Positions 7,690 through 17,025 of a stretch of DNA of 64,000 bases are shown here, piece by piece. Position 1 is the stretch's first letter, and each line of letters opens with the position of its first letter. The stretch spans positions 81,274 through 145,273 of the forward strand of contig NZ_BOMG01000082.1 of the NCBI RefSeq assembly GCF_016862075.1. Reading direction: 5' to 3'. The notes beneath the pieces are model-generated. The model was not told where the DNA came from, did no database searches, and saw only the letters and a list, made by a program, of their open reading frames with translations. This stretch comes from Actinoplanes couchii (GTDB lineage: Bacteria > Actinomycetota > Actinomycetes > Mycobacteriales > Micromonosporaceae). Both the position numbers and the translations under genes were made by a program.

Positions 7690-9850
7690 ACTCGACGCCG
7701 TCGAGAGCCTCGGCCCAGCGGCGGGCGCACGCGATCCGGGCCGGGTCGTCGGCACCGGCGGTCACCACGACACGGTCGGTGCAGACGATCAGCCAGCCGG
7801 GGTGGTGGTCGCCGAGCGGGGTCGGGATGGTGAAGTCGCCGGGGAGCCGCGCGTAGACCAGGACGTCGGCGCGGGATTCCAGCTCCTGGGCGAACGCTGT
7901 GCCGGCGTAGTCGTAGACGTGTTTGTGCAGGCGCGGGCCGGGGCTGCTGACGGTCAGGCGGCCGAAGGCGAGTTTCTGCTCGTCCAGCGCCTGGTAGGTC
8001 ACGGTGTCGGTGATCAGGCTCGACTTCCGCTGGGTGATCAGGTCGGCGGCCATTGTCAGGAAGTGGTCGGGGTTTTTCCGGTACTGGGCGAAGGTTTTCG
8101 CTCGGATGCTGGTCAGGATTCGGCTGATGGTGTGGCGGGTCAGATGGGTGCGGTCGGTCAGTTCGCCGATCAGGTCGAGCGCTTTGACCGACTTGTCCGG
8201 AAATATCGTGACCTGGCTGCCGCGCTGCACCGCGAGTCGCGCTGACTCCACCACCAACTCGGCGTCCAGCGTGGCGACGCAATCCTGCACGAGCCGAGCG
8301 GAATCGAACGCGACCCGGTAGACGACCCGGCGGCCGATCCGGGACAGGGCTTCTTGAAAGTCGTACCGGCGGAAATTGGCATTCAAGGGAATTTTGGTCC
8401 GTTGTCGACCGTCGATCACCTCGCCGGTCCACGACTCCCGCTGCAAACCTTCGACAAAACTTGCGTACGACTCGTCGGTCACCACCGTCAACTCGTTGAT
8501 CTCGTGCACGGTGGCCGGATCGTCGAGCCGCTCGCCGTGCTGATCCACCGCGAGCCGCAGCCCCCGCCCGATCTCCTGCCGCCGCGAGATCCCCACGTCA
8601 CCGCGTTTGAGCAGGCCCATCACGAAGACGTTCGGATTGTCCCAGCCCTCCCGCAACGCCGAGTGCGAGAAGACGAAACGAACCGGCTCGTCCAGCGAAA
8701 GAAGCCGCTCCCGATCGCGCAGGATCAGGTCGTAGGCGTCCACATCGGAGGCGTGCCCGTCGACCTGCCGCCCGGTGCGCCGATCGATCGCGAAGTAGCC
8801 CTGGTGGGTCCGTTCGACCGGGATGGTGTCGAGATACCGGCGGTACGCCCCGTCCGGCTCGGCCGAGGTCAGCGCGCTGTACTCGGCGGTGAAGATCCGG
8901 GCGTACTCCCCGAGCTGGTCCGGCCGGGAGTAGTCGCGGTACCGCCGCACCTGGTCGATGAAGAGCAGCGACAGCACCTTGACACCCCGGCCGTGCAGTT
9001 CGCGTTCCTTCTCCAGGTGGGCGCGGATCACCTCACGGATCTGCAGTCGTCGTTTCGCCGGGCCGTCCGCGCCGTCGATCCCGATCACCGCGATCCGTTT
9101 GACCAGCTTCTCCCGGTACGCCTCGGCGGCGTCCAGCCGGTGCACCAGGTCGTGCCGGACCCGGTGGGTGGCCGAGTAGCGCAGCACCATCAGCGGCCCG
9201 AACCGGCTCAGCGACTCCAGCGAGCGTGCCGATCCGATCCGTTGCGGCTCGTCCACCACCACGACCGGCCGGGCCGCGCTGATCACGTCGATCGGGCGGC
9301 GGGACTGGAAGCCGTCGAGTTCCTCGTAGATGCGGCGGTTCCGGCGGGCGGCCGAGTTGAACGCCTGCAAGTTGATGATCATGACCTGGACGCCGGATCC
9401 GGTCCGGAACCGTTCCAACTCGTGCAAGGCCGAGGAGTCGTAGGTGAAACAACGCGGGCGGGTGCCGTACAGCTGATGGAAGTGGTCGGCAGTGACCTGG
9501 AACGTCTTGCGCACCCCTTCCCGGATCGCCACCCCGGGGACCACCACGATGAACCGGGACCAGCCGTACCGCCGGTGCAGTTCCATGATCGTCCGGATGT
9601 AGACGTAGGTCTTGCCGGTACCGGTCTCCATCTCGACGTCCAGATTCGGGACGTCGTCGCAGGTCAGAGTCGAAGACCGGGAGAGCCCGGCCCGCTCCTG
9701 CACGGCCCGGACGTTGGCCAGCAGCCGTGCCCCGGTCAGCTCGATCGGCGCGTTGCCCGGCCCGGTGTGCCGGGGCTGCCCGGCGAAGCAGTCCGCCACC
9801 GCGGTCACCGCCTCGGTCTGGAACTCCTGCACCTTGAACCGCAGCCGCAC
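7595..9850 (-). CDS. Type III restriction enzyme Res subunit, nuclease site degraded
   Basis: A 751-residue SF2 translocase of the type III Res family: Walker A METGTGKTYV near residue 77, DEAD-like box VVDEPQ near 200, motif LREGWDNPN and motif VI EIGRGLRL. The family's C-terminal PD-(D/E)XK nuclease block can be aligned (YARLPGDFTIPTPLG is well kept), but the expected Pro-Asp-Trp reads PGW and the following Glu-x-Lys is missing. The last ~30 residues are antisense to hmuV and look like read-through. It begins 4 bases after the mod stop, as in type III operons. Translocation may survive; DNA cutting probably does not. Confidence 0.85.
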   Translation of the reverse strand: MRLRFKVQEFQTEAVTAVADCFAGQPRHTGPGNAPIELTGARLLANVRAVQERAGLSRSSTLTCDDVPNLDVEMETGTGKTYVYIRTIMELHRRYGWSRFIVVVPGVAIREGVRKTFQVTADHFHQLYGTRPRCFTYDSSALHELERFRTGSGVQVMIINLQAFNSAARRNRRIYEELDGFQSRRPIDVISAARPVVVVDEPQRIGSARSLESLSRFGPLMVLRYSATHRVRHDLVHRLDAAEAYREKLVKRIAVIGIDGADGPAKRRLQIREVIRAHLEKERELHGRGVKVLSLLFIDQVRRYRDYSRPDQLGEYARIFTAEYSALTSAEPDGAYRRYLDTIPVERTHQGYFAIDRRTGRQVDGHASDVDAYDLILRDRERLLSLDEPVRFVFSHSALREGWDNPNVFVMGLLKRGDVGISRRQEIGRGLRLAVDQHGERLDDPATVHEINELTVVTDESYASFVEGLQRESWTGEVIDGRQRTKIPLNANFRRYDFQEALSRIGRRVVYRVAFDSARLVQDCVATLDAELVVESARLAVQRGSQVTIFPDKSVKALDLIGELTDRTHLTRHTISRILTSIRAKTFAQYRKNPDHFLTMAADLITQRKSSLITDTVTYQALDEQKLAFGRLTVSSPGPRLHKHVYDYAGTAFAQELESRADVLVYARLPGDFTIPTPLGDHHPGWLIVCTDRVVVTAGADDPARIACARRWAEALDGVEFSVSVLPSAHRSAGDRKRPPHADRHPRAARP

Positions 9851-9853
9851 CGG

Positions 9854-11671
9854 TCAGACGGCTCTCACGTCGGTGGCCGGCGACAGCGCGGCGAAGATCT
9901 GCTCGGCGTTGACCCGGGCCGCGTCGTCGGCGAACGCCGAATCCCGGAAGACCGCCCGGACCGGGCGGCGCTCGGCGATCGCCCGCACCACGGCCGGGTC
10001 GACCCGGTCGTCGAAACAGGCGATCAGTTCCCCGGCACCGACCACGAAAGAACTCGACAGCCGGGTGATCGGCAGACCGGGATCGAGGCCGACGGTGAGC
10101 AGGGTTTCGAACAGCAGATCCTCGGCGTCGCGGTCGGCCCGCACCCGATCCACCTGATCAACCAGGGCGTCCTGCCGGAGCTCGTCCGGATCCACCCGAA
10201 GATCCATGAAGTTCGAGGAGTCGAGCCGGAGCACCCGGAAGCCGCCCGGCACGCCGGCGGAGATCACATTCCGCACCCGGGTCAGCCCGATCTCGAAGAT
10301 CGACGACAGTCCGCTCTCGGCGACCGGCAACGGCTCCGGGATCTGCACGCTGATGAACCGCCGATTGCCACCGTCCGCCTGGTTCTGGGCGAGCACCGCG
10401 TGCGCCGTGGTCGCGCTGCCGGCGAAGAAGTCCAGCACGATGTCGCCGTCCCCGGGCCGCCCGGCCAGCTGCAGGATCCGCTGCACCAGCTCGACCGGTT
10501 TGACCGAGTTGAGGACGTTCGCGGTGTTCTCGAACGGCACGTACCGCAGCAGGGTGCGCTTGGCGTCCTGGGTGTGCCCGACCTCGTCGTACGTCCAGAG
10601 GGTCTGCGGGGTGCGCCCGGCCGACACCTCGGACAGGAAGCGTTTCACCGCCGGCGCGTTGTCCCCGCCGGCGCCCCACCAGATCCGGTCGTCGTCGTTC
10701 AGCTCGTCGAACCGCTGCCGGGAGATCCGCCAGTAGCTGCCGCGCGGCGGCCCGTCGATGACCCGCCCGGACGGGGTGGTGATCGGGTAGACCCCGGCGT
10801 CGTACCGGTTACGGGCCGACATGTTCTCGGCCTTCCACGGGCCGCGCGGGTCGCCGTCCGGGTTCCGGTACCGCGCCTCCATCGCCTCGGTGCGGGCCAG
10901 CGGGCGCGGTTGCCAGCGCTCCCGGTTCCGGGCGAAGACCACGATGTAGTCGTGATCCTCGGAGAACCAGCGGGCCGAGTTCTTCGGGGCGTACACCTTC
11001 TGCCAGATGATCTGGGCGACGAAGTTCTGTTCGCCGAAGATCTCCGCGCAGATCTTGCGCAGGTTGTCGACCTCGTGATCGTCGATCGAGACGAAGACGA
11101 CCCCGTCGTCGGTGAGCAGGTCGCGGGCCAGGGCGAGCCGCGGGTACATCATGCTCAGCCAGCGGGAATGGAACCGGCCGCCGGATTCCGGATTCGCCAC
11201 CCCGTCGGCCTGCCCGGAACCGGCCAGATAACCGGCCCGGGTCTGCGTGAAATCGTCGTCGTAGATGAAATCGTTTCCGGTGTTGTACGGCGGATCGATG
11301 TAGATCACCTTGATCCGCCCAAGAAACGATTCCTGGAGCAGTTTCAGCACGTCGAGGTTGTCACCCTCGATGAGCAGATTGCCGGCCGTGTCGAAATCCA
11401 CCGACTCGGCGCGTGACGGCCGCAGGGTTCCGGTCGCCGGCTCCCGGGCCGCCCGCTGCGCCACCCGCCGGCCCGGCCAGTCGAGCCGGTACCGCTCCGG
11501 CGCGCCGTCCGTCACGTAGCCGTCGAGACGCTCTCTGAGCAGGTCGAAGTCGATGGCCCGGGTCAGATTGCCGGCCGCGTCGGTGACCTCGGTGACGGCC
11601 GCCGGGAACAGGTCGGCGAGCCGGTCGACATCACGTGCCGCCGGGTCGGTGGCGCTGGTCAGCTTCTCCAC
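9854..11671 (-). CDS. Type III DNA methyltransferase Mod subunit (N6-adenine, beta class)
   Basis: A 605-residue site-specific methyltransferase. Motif IV IDPPYNTGNDF comes before motif I DFFAGSATTAHAV, the beta-class order typical of type III Mod proteins, and the central region between them holds target recognition. GTG 11671 is favoured by GAGGA 5 bases upstream; an upstream in-frame start would add 14 residues. It is co-transcribed with res. Its recognition sequence cannot be read from sequence. It may act alone as an epigenetic methylase if Res is inactive. Confidence 0.92.
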   Translation of the reverse strand: MEKLTSATDPAARDVDRLADLFPAAVTEVTDAAGNLTRAIDFDLLRERLDGYVTDGAPERYRLDWPGRRVAQRAAREPATGTLRPSRAESVDFDTAGNLLIEGDNLDVLKLLQESFLGRIKVIYIDPPYNTGNDFIYDDDFTQTRAGYLAGSGQADGVANPESGGRFHSRWLSMMYPRLALARDLLTDDGVVFVSIDDHEVDNLRKICAEIFGEQNFVAQIIWQKVYAPKNSARWFSEDHDYIVVFARNRERWQPRPLARTEAMEARYRNPDGDPRGPWKAENMSARNRYDAGVYPITTPSGRVIDGPPRGSYWRISRQRFDELNDDDRIWWGAGGDNAPAVKRFLSEVSAGRTPQTLWTYDEVGHTQDAKRTLLRYVPFENTANVLNSVKPVELVQRILQLAGRPGDGDIVLDFFAGSATTAHAVLAQNQADGGNRRFISVQIPEPLPVAESGLSSIFEIGLTRVRNVISAGVPGGFRVLRLDSSNFMDLRVDPDELRQDALVDQVDRVRADRDAEDLLFETLLTVGLDPGLPITRLSSSFVVGAGELIACFDDRVDPAVVRAIAERRPVRAVFRDSAFADDAARVNAEQIFAALSPATDVRAV

Positions 11672-11931
11672 GGCCGTCCTCGGTTTCCATGGAACCCGTA
11701 CCCTACCCGGCAAAACCGTCTTTCCTGCGTCTGAAAACCCCTAAAAACAATTTTTCGGTACGCCAATCGACGGTTCCGCTCCGACCGCGCGAGGTCCGCG
11801 CGGCCCCGGACCGCAGCGCGTCCGCCGGGCCGGATGCGGTGGTTACGGAAAGACCCTCATCCATGGCATGATTCGTACGTGAGGACGTGACCGACCCGTC
11901 CCACACCACTCCACACCACGGGGACAGGTGG

Positions 11932-13521
11932 ATGCTCTCTTTGCCTCGGGCCACGCTCGCCGCGTCGGCCCTGATCCCGGCGATCCTGCTCGGCACCACC
12001 GGGCCGGCGGTCGCCGCCACCAACACGCTCTCGATCACCGCGGTCAACCGCTCCGGCGCCAAGGTCGCGGTCACCGCCACTGTGGTCAGCCTCGCCACCA
12101 GCCAGGAGTACCGGGTCCGCACCGGCACGAAACGGAAGCTGCCGAAGGGCAACTACGCGGTCCTCGCCTCGATCGGCAGCCTGAACACCTCGACCACCCT
12201 CGGCGGCAAGACGGTCAAGGTGTCCGGCGCCTCGAAACTGACCATCGACGCCCGCCACGGCAAGCTGGTCCGGCTGGGCCTGAGCCCGGCCGTGTCCGGT
12301 CTGGAGTCGACAGTCGACGCCGAGATCTGCAGCAACACCGGCGGCGGCGCGGACTCCGAGGTCCAGTCGTGGGGTGACGCCACCCGGCCGCTCTACGTCA
12401 TCCCGACCGCGTCGAAGAAGATCGCCTTCGCGGCCATGGGCACGTGGACCGACCGCTCGGGCAGCACCGACGCCTACGCGACGCTGTACCGGACCACCGG
12501 GGTGCCGAGCACGCCGAGCCGGACCTTCGCCCGTTCCAAGCTCGCCACCATGACCGTCGACTCACGGCGCGGGCCGGCCGGGACCAACTACAGCGACGTC
12601 GCGGTCCAGCCCACCCACCAGGGCTGCGGCAGCTATCTGTACGGCAGCCTGGCGAACACCGACCGCCCCACCACCACGAAGATCCACCTCTCGCCCGGCC
12701 GATGGGACATCCGCGGTGACCTGTCCGCGGGTGCGAAGAACGGCCAGACCTGGGCCATCGGCGGCTACACCACGACGCGCACCGTCGCGGCCGGCAAGTC
12801 CTACTTCGTCCGCTACTTCGGCGCGGCCTGGGGCCCCGGCTTCCACGTGCCGATGACGTACCAGGGCCGGATCAGCTACCCCCTCGACGACATGTTCACC
12901 GACCCCGCCTTCAGCGGGCTGAACGGCAACTACGGCGGCGCCGCCGGGGACAAGTCGAAGGCGACCCTGAAGTTCGGCGGCAAGGTCGTCAAGACCGCCT
13001 ACGACAAGGGCTTCGGGCAGGACGGGCCGTCGCTGGAGTACAAGGTGAAGAAGGCCGGCTGGTACACGCTGACCAACTCCGCGCAGCGGTACTACCCGGA
13101 GATCACCTTCCCGAAGGGCATGCTCTCCACCGCGTCGACGGTCACCTACCGCTTCCACGCCAAGCCGAACACCAGCGTGCTGTCCCCGGTGAGCGCGGTC
13201 CAGCAGGTGCCGGCCGGCCTGAACGGTTACAACCACGCCAAGGCCGGCAGCAGCACGAACGTCGCGCTCCGGATCAACCGCCACCTGCTCTGGGGCGACG
13301 TCAAGAAGGGCGCCGCGCCCAAGTTGAAGTCGCTGACCACGAAGGCGTCCTTCGACGGCGGCAAGACCTGGAAGACGGCGCCGGTCAAGAAGATCGGCGG
13401 AGTCTGGACCGCGGTCGTCAAGAACCCCGGGTCCGGTGCGGTCTCGTTGCGCACCCGGGCGACCTACACCAACACCGGCTACACCGAGGTGACCGTCTAC
13501 CGCGCCTACGGCATCGGCTGA
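11932..13521 (+). CDS. Secreted protein of unknown function
   Basis: A 529-residue exported protein with signal peptide to about residue 29 (GPAVAA). The mature part is rich in Thr, Gly, Lys and beta-strand-like segments and has two Cys (in EICSN and HQGCGSY) that could form a disulfide. No catalytic motif or named domain was recognised. ATG 11932 follows GGGGACAGGTGG; a GTG at 11887 in frame is possible but places the signal peptide 15 residues in. It is divergent from the mod gene with about 260 bases between, including a short A/T-rich stretch near 11740-11760 that may hold promoters. Confidence 0.75.
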   Translation: MLSLPRATLAASALIPAILLGTTGPAVAATNTLSITAVNRSGAKVAVTATVVSLATSQEYRVRTGTKRKLPKGNYAVLASIGSLNTSTTLGGKTVKVSGASKLTIDARHGKLVRLGLSPAVSGLESTVDAEICSNTGGGADSEVQSWGDATRPLYVIPTASKKIAFAAMGTWTDRSGSTDAYATLYRTTGVPSTPSRTFARSKLATMTVDSRRGPAGTNYSDVAVQPTHQGCGSYLYGSLANTDRPTTTKIHLSPGRWDIRGDLSAGAKNGQTWAIGGYTTTRTVAAGKSYFVRYFGAAWGPGFHVPMTYQGRISYPLDDMFTDPAFSGLNGNYGGAAGDKSKATLKFGGKVVKTAYDKGFGQDGPSLEYKVKKAGWYTLTNSAQRYYPEITFPKGMLSTASTVTYRFHAKPNTSVLSPVSAVQQVPAGLNGYNHAKAGSSTNVALRINRHLLWGDVKKGAAPKLKSLTTKASFDGGKTWKTAPVKKIGGVWTAVVKNPGSGAVSLRTRATYTNTGYTEVTVYRAYGIG

Positions 13522-13533
13522 CGTCCCGTCACC

Positions 13534-13571
13534 GTCGTGCGTGGTGACCACCGGAGGTCACCACGCACGAC
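13534..13571. terminator. Bidirectional hairpin terminator
   Basis: A perfect 16-bp inverted repeat with a 6-base loop (arms 13534-13549 and 13556-13571) lies in the 56-base gap between two convergent genes. Confidence 0.75.
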
Positions 13572-13577
13572 CGGCCG

Positions 13578-16500
13578 TCAGCCCTCGGTGACCGCGGTCA
13601 GATCGCGCAGGATCTCCGAGGCGACCACCGGGTCCAGCGTGCCGAACAGCCGGTGGCCCACCTTCTCCTGGTTCCACCAGCGCGAACCGGTGCCGTCGTG
13701 CAGGAAGACGTCGGTCACCTCCTGCTCGGGGAACATCTCCAGGTAACCGACCGCGATCCCCGGCTCGATCGCCACCACCACCGTGCGACCCGGCTCGACG
13801 GTGAACTCGATCTGGCTCTGCACCCCGGCGTCCTGCGGGGTCTCCCGGCGCCAGCCCCTGCGCTCCAGCCCGATCAGCCGCCCGGTCGGCACCTTGACCC
13901 CGCGGAACCGGTCCAGCGTGCTCGCCGCCCGCTCCGCCTCGGTGAGAGTGAGGACCGGCCGCCCGAGCTGCGCGAACGGCTGCAGGATCTGGTAGTCCGC
14001 GAACACCTCGGCCCACGCCGGGCCGGTGTCACCCAGGTGCAGCGGATGCGCCACTCCGACGACCGCGTCGTCGGCGAGCGTGGTGGTCTCGTCGTCCATC
14101 GTGGACAGCGTGCGGTCCTCGGCGATCCGGAACGCCGCCCCCGGCTGCCCGGCCGCGTCGAACCGGACCCAGACCAGCCGCCGGACGATGTGCCAGAGCA
14201 GCGGGTGCCCGACGAACAGCCGCTGGAAGTCGGCGCCGGACCACCGGCGGCCGGTGACCATCGCCTGCTCCAGCCGGCGCACCTGATCGGCGGCGACCGT
14301 CCGCACGTCCTTCTTCAGCGCGCCGAACCGTTTCGCGGCGGCCGGGGCCAGCTCCGGGTCGTCCTTCACCCCCGGCTTGGGCAGGGACTTGAGCCGCTTG
14401 CCGGCGGCATCGCTGACGTACGGCTTGAGCTGCTCGTCGAACCCGACGGTGAACTGCCGGGGACCGTAGTCGAGGACCAGAGTGCCGTCGGCGGCCAGCC
14501 CGAAGTCCGGCACCAGCCGGTCGGCCAGCTGGTCGGCGGTCAGCCCGATCGCGGCCGCCACCTCGTCCATCTTCTGCCGTGCGGCGTTCTTCAACCCGGT
14601 GAACCTGGACCGCTGGGCGATGCCGTGCAGGTGCATCAGGGCCACGTCGGTGCCGATCGCGGACAGGATCCGCAGCCCGGTGACGGCCTTGTTGTGCCCG
14701 TTCTCCCCGGGCCAGGCCAGGATCAGCGGCGACAGCATCCGCACCGTCTCGTCGTCACCGAACACCCCGAGCGCCTCCAGCGCCCAGTTCTCCTTCGACT
14801 CGGCGCCACTTGCCTGCCACAGGTCGAACACGCCCCGGCAGAACCCGGCGAGAGCGACCGGCTCGCACGCCTCCCGGACCGTGGCCAGCCCCGGGTAGGG
14901 ATCGCCCGTCTTGGACAGCGCCAGCATCGTGATCAGGTGGGGGACCGCGGAGTCCGGCAGCCGCCCGGACCCGTCCCGCAGCAGCACCGGCGGCAGCAGA
15001 CCCGGCTGCGCCCAGGCGGGAACCGGCGGGATCTTGACCGGCACGACGGTGAGCGGATCGACGGCGAGCAGGATCTCGATCGCGGCGGCGGCCTCGTCGC
15101 CGTACCCCCGGGCGGCCGCCCGGACCGTCTCCGTGTGCCCGTTGGCGTGCAGGGTGAGCAGCGCGGTCTCGGCCTGCCGGCGGGACTTGCCGGCCTTGCC
15201 GAGGGCCGGTGGCACCAGGGCCCGGGACGCCGCCGCCGGGTGCCGCAGCAGCCAGGTGGTCGCCTCGTCGCGGACACTCTTGAGCCGGGCCAGCCAGTCC
15301 GCCATCAGCACGGCGACCTCCGGCGAGGCGAACGGCTGCAGCGGCCCGGCCAGCTCGGCCGCCGCCGTCCGGGCCAGCACCAGCATCCCGGGCAGCAGGT
15401 CCAGCTCGAACCGGGCGGCTATCGGGCGCAGGAAGGTGCCGGCGTGCCACCCGTCGGTGGGCTGCCAGCGGGCCAGCGCCGGCCGGATCAGCTCCTCGGG
15501 CCCGTCCAGGAAGAACCCCGCGGACGCCTGGAGCGACGACTTGTTGGCCAGGATGCGGTTCATCCGAGCCTGGGGCTCCCCCGAGCCGTCCCGGTCGAAC
15601 CGCCGGATCTCGGTTTCCGCCCACCGCTCCCGCTCCTCCGGCAGCCACCTCACCGTGGCCGGGTCGGTGCAGCTCAAACCGGTGATCACCACCGGCTTGG
15701 CCGGCGGCGCGGTACGCAACCACGGCGGGTCGGCGAGCACCGCCGGCACCGAGGACAGTGGCGCCGGCGCGACGGCGGTGGAGTCGGCCAGGATCGCCGA
15801 GACCCGGGCCGCGGCCTCCGGGCCGAGCAGTGGGAGCACCTGCCCGGCGAGGTCACCGTGCTTCAGCAGATGGGCCCGGAGCAGGTCGGCGACGGCGCCA
15901 CTGCCACCTGCCCCGGCCAGCAGCCGCAGTGTGCGGGCCGGAAAGAGCTCGGCGTGCTCGACCAGCGCGGGCCGGACGTACTTCGTGTCGATCCGGTCGA
16001 TCAGCCCCTGCGTCACCTCGTCGCCGGGCAGCAGTGTCAGGGCGGAGAGCAGGCGTTTCCTGATGTCGGCATTGCTCTGGACCTCGTCGAGCCAGGCGAA
16101 TAGTGCCGGGGTGGCGGCTGCGCCGACCCCGTCGAGCATGGTGACGAACATCGGCAGGGACCGGACCATCGCGCTGATGGTGGCGACCGGGAACAGGGTC
16201 CGGACGTCGTCCTCGGTGGCAGCCGCGGTCAGCAGGAGGTTCGCCAGGTACTGGTCGTGGCCGGTCACCGCCGCGGACCGGACGTCCGGCTCGAACCAGG
16301 ACCGCTGCTCCGGAACCAGGACACCGGCCGCGGTCCGGGCGTAGGGGTGCGCCTCCCGGTACGGCGTCAGAGTGTCGACGACCTTCGCGTACTCCTCCTC
16401 GGTGGCGGCGGCGAGCGCCTGCCGGACCCGGAGCAGCGCCTGAATCCTGCTGTCCGTTCCCCAGCCGGAGTCGGTCTCGTCGAGCCTCCGGTGCCGGATG

Positions 16501-16952
16501 CCGGGTTTGTCGTCCACGGTCGAGCGGGGGTACGGCGGCGCGTAGTCGTCCTCGATCCGCAGCGCCACCATGATCACCGCAGCCTCGGCGGCGAACGGCA
16601 GCCCGTGCTCGGTGATCCACACGTCGGCGACCGGATTGCTCAACGAGGAGTCGTGCCACCAGGCGGAGTCGTAGGAGTTGAGGACGAACCCGACGACCGC
16701 GGCGCCGAACGGCCGTGCCCCCGGATCGCCGGAGAGCCACTCGCGGGCGGCCAGCCGGGTCGATTCCTCGGTGGTGCGTGCCGCCAGGAGTTTGTCGAGA
16801 AGACCGGTCATCGCGGTGAGGCGCTGGTCGACGGTGGCCCGCGCGGTCGCCGCCGGAGTGAACCTGACGGGACCGGCGCTGCCCCGGCGGGCCACCCGGT
16901 AACGCTGCCAGGACGGCGGGAGGACGAAGTCCGGGGATTCGGTGCTCGACAT
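13578..16952 (-). CDS. DUF4132 (MolR/YehI-like) large cytoplasmic protein
   Basis: A 1124-residue soluble protein with HEAT-like helical repeats over much of its length and a C-terminal DUF4132 region. The C-terminal features include KRLKSLPKPGVKDD, an Arg/Trp segment HPLLWHIVRRLVWVRFD, and FRIAEDRTLSTMDDE, then VGVAHPLHLG. Similar proteins in E. coli (MolR/YehI) lack a proven biochemical function. ATG 16952 is chosen; the upstream in-frame start would add 15 non-conserved residues. It is divergent from the aldolase, with 73 bases between. Confidence 0.82.
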   Translation of the reverse strand: MSSTESPDFVLPPSWQRYRVARRGSAGPVRFTPAATARATVDQRLTAMTGLLDKLLAARTTEESTRLAAREWLSGDPGARPFGAAVVGFVLNSYDSAWWHDSSLSNPVADVWITEHGLPFAAEAAVIMVALRIEDDYAPPYPRSTVDDKPGIRHRRLDETDSGWGTDSRIQALLRVRQALAAATEEEYAKVVDTLTPYREAHPYARTAAGVLVPEQRSWFEPDVRSAAVTGHDQYLANLLLTAAATEDDVRTLFPVATISAMVRSLPMFVTMLDGVGAAATPALFAWLDEVQSNADIRKRLLSALTLLPGDEVTQGLIDRIDTKYVRPALVEHAELFPARTLRLLAGAGGSGAVADLLRAHLLKHGDLAGQVLPLLGPEAAARVSAILADSTAVAPAPLSSVPAVLADPPWLRTAPPAKPVVITGLSCTDPATVRWLPEERERWAETEIRRFDRDGSGEPQARMNRILANKSSLQASAGFFLDGPEELIRPALARWQPTDGWHAGTFLRPIAARFELDLLPGMLVLARTAAAELAGPLQPFASPEVAVLMADWLARLKSVRDEATTWLLRHPAAASRALVPPALGKAGKSRRQAETALLTLHANGHTETVRAAARGYGDEAAAAIEILLAVDPLTVVPVKIPPVPAWAQPGLLPPVLLRDGSGRLPDSAVPHLITMLALSKTGDPYPGLATVREACEPVALAGFCRGVFDLWQASGAESKENWALEALGVFGDDETVRMLSPLILAWPGENGHNKAVTGLRILSAIGTDVALMHLHGIAQRSRFTGLKNAARQKMDEVAAAIGLTADQLADRLVPDFGLAADGTLVLDYGPRQFTVGFDEQLKPYVSDAAGKRLKSLPKPGVKDDPELAPAAAKRFGALKKDVRTVAADQVRRLEQAMVTGRRWSGADFQRLFVGHPLLWHIVRRLVWVRFDAAGQPGAAFRIAEDRTLSTMDDETTTLADDAVVGVAHPLHLGDTGPAWAEVFADYQILQPFAQLGRPVLTLTEAERAASTLDRFRGVKVPTGRLIGLERRGWRRETPQDAGVQSQIEFTVEPGRTVVVAIEPGIAVGYLEMFPEQEVTDVFLHDGTGSRWWNQEKVGHRLFGTLDPVVASEILRDLTAVTEG

Positions 16953-17025
16953 GGCATGGACGGTATCGACCGGGTCCGACAAAAACCGGTCCGACAAGAA
17001 CAGCCGTTCGTGCGATCATCCGCGG

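Noticed and set aside
8354..11416. A 1020-codon open frame on the plus strand
   Set aside because: It is antisense to the type III res and mod genes, which have full family motifs; its own translation is low-complexity Arg/Pro/His-rich sequence.
13653..16103. A long plus-strand open frame (816 codons)
   Set aside because: It is the mirror of the DUF4132 gene and is Arg/Gln/Pro-rich with no domain.
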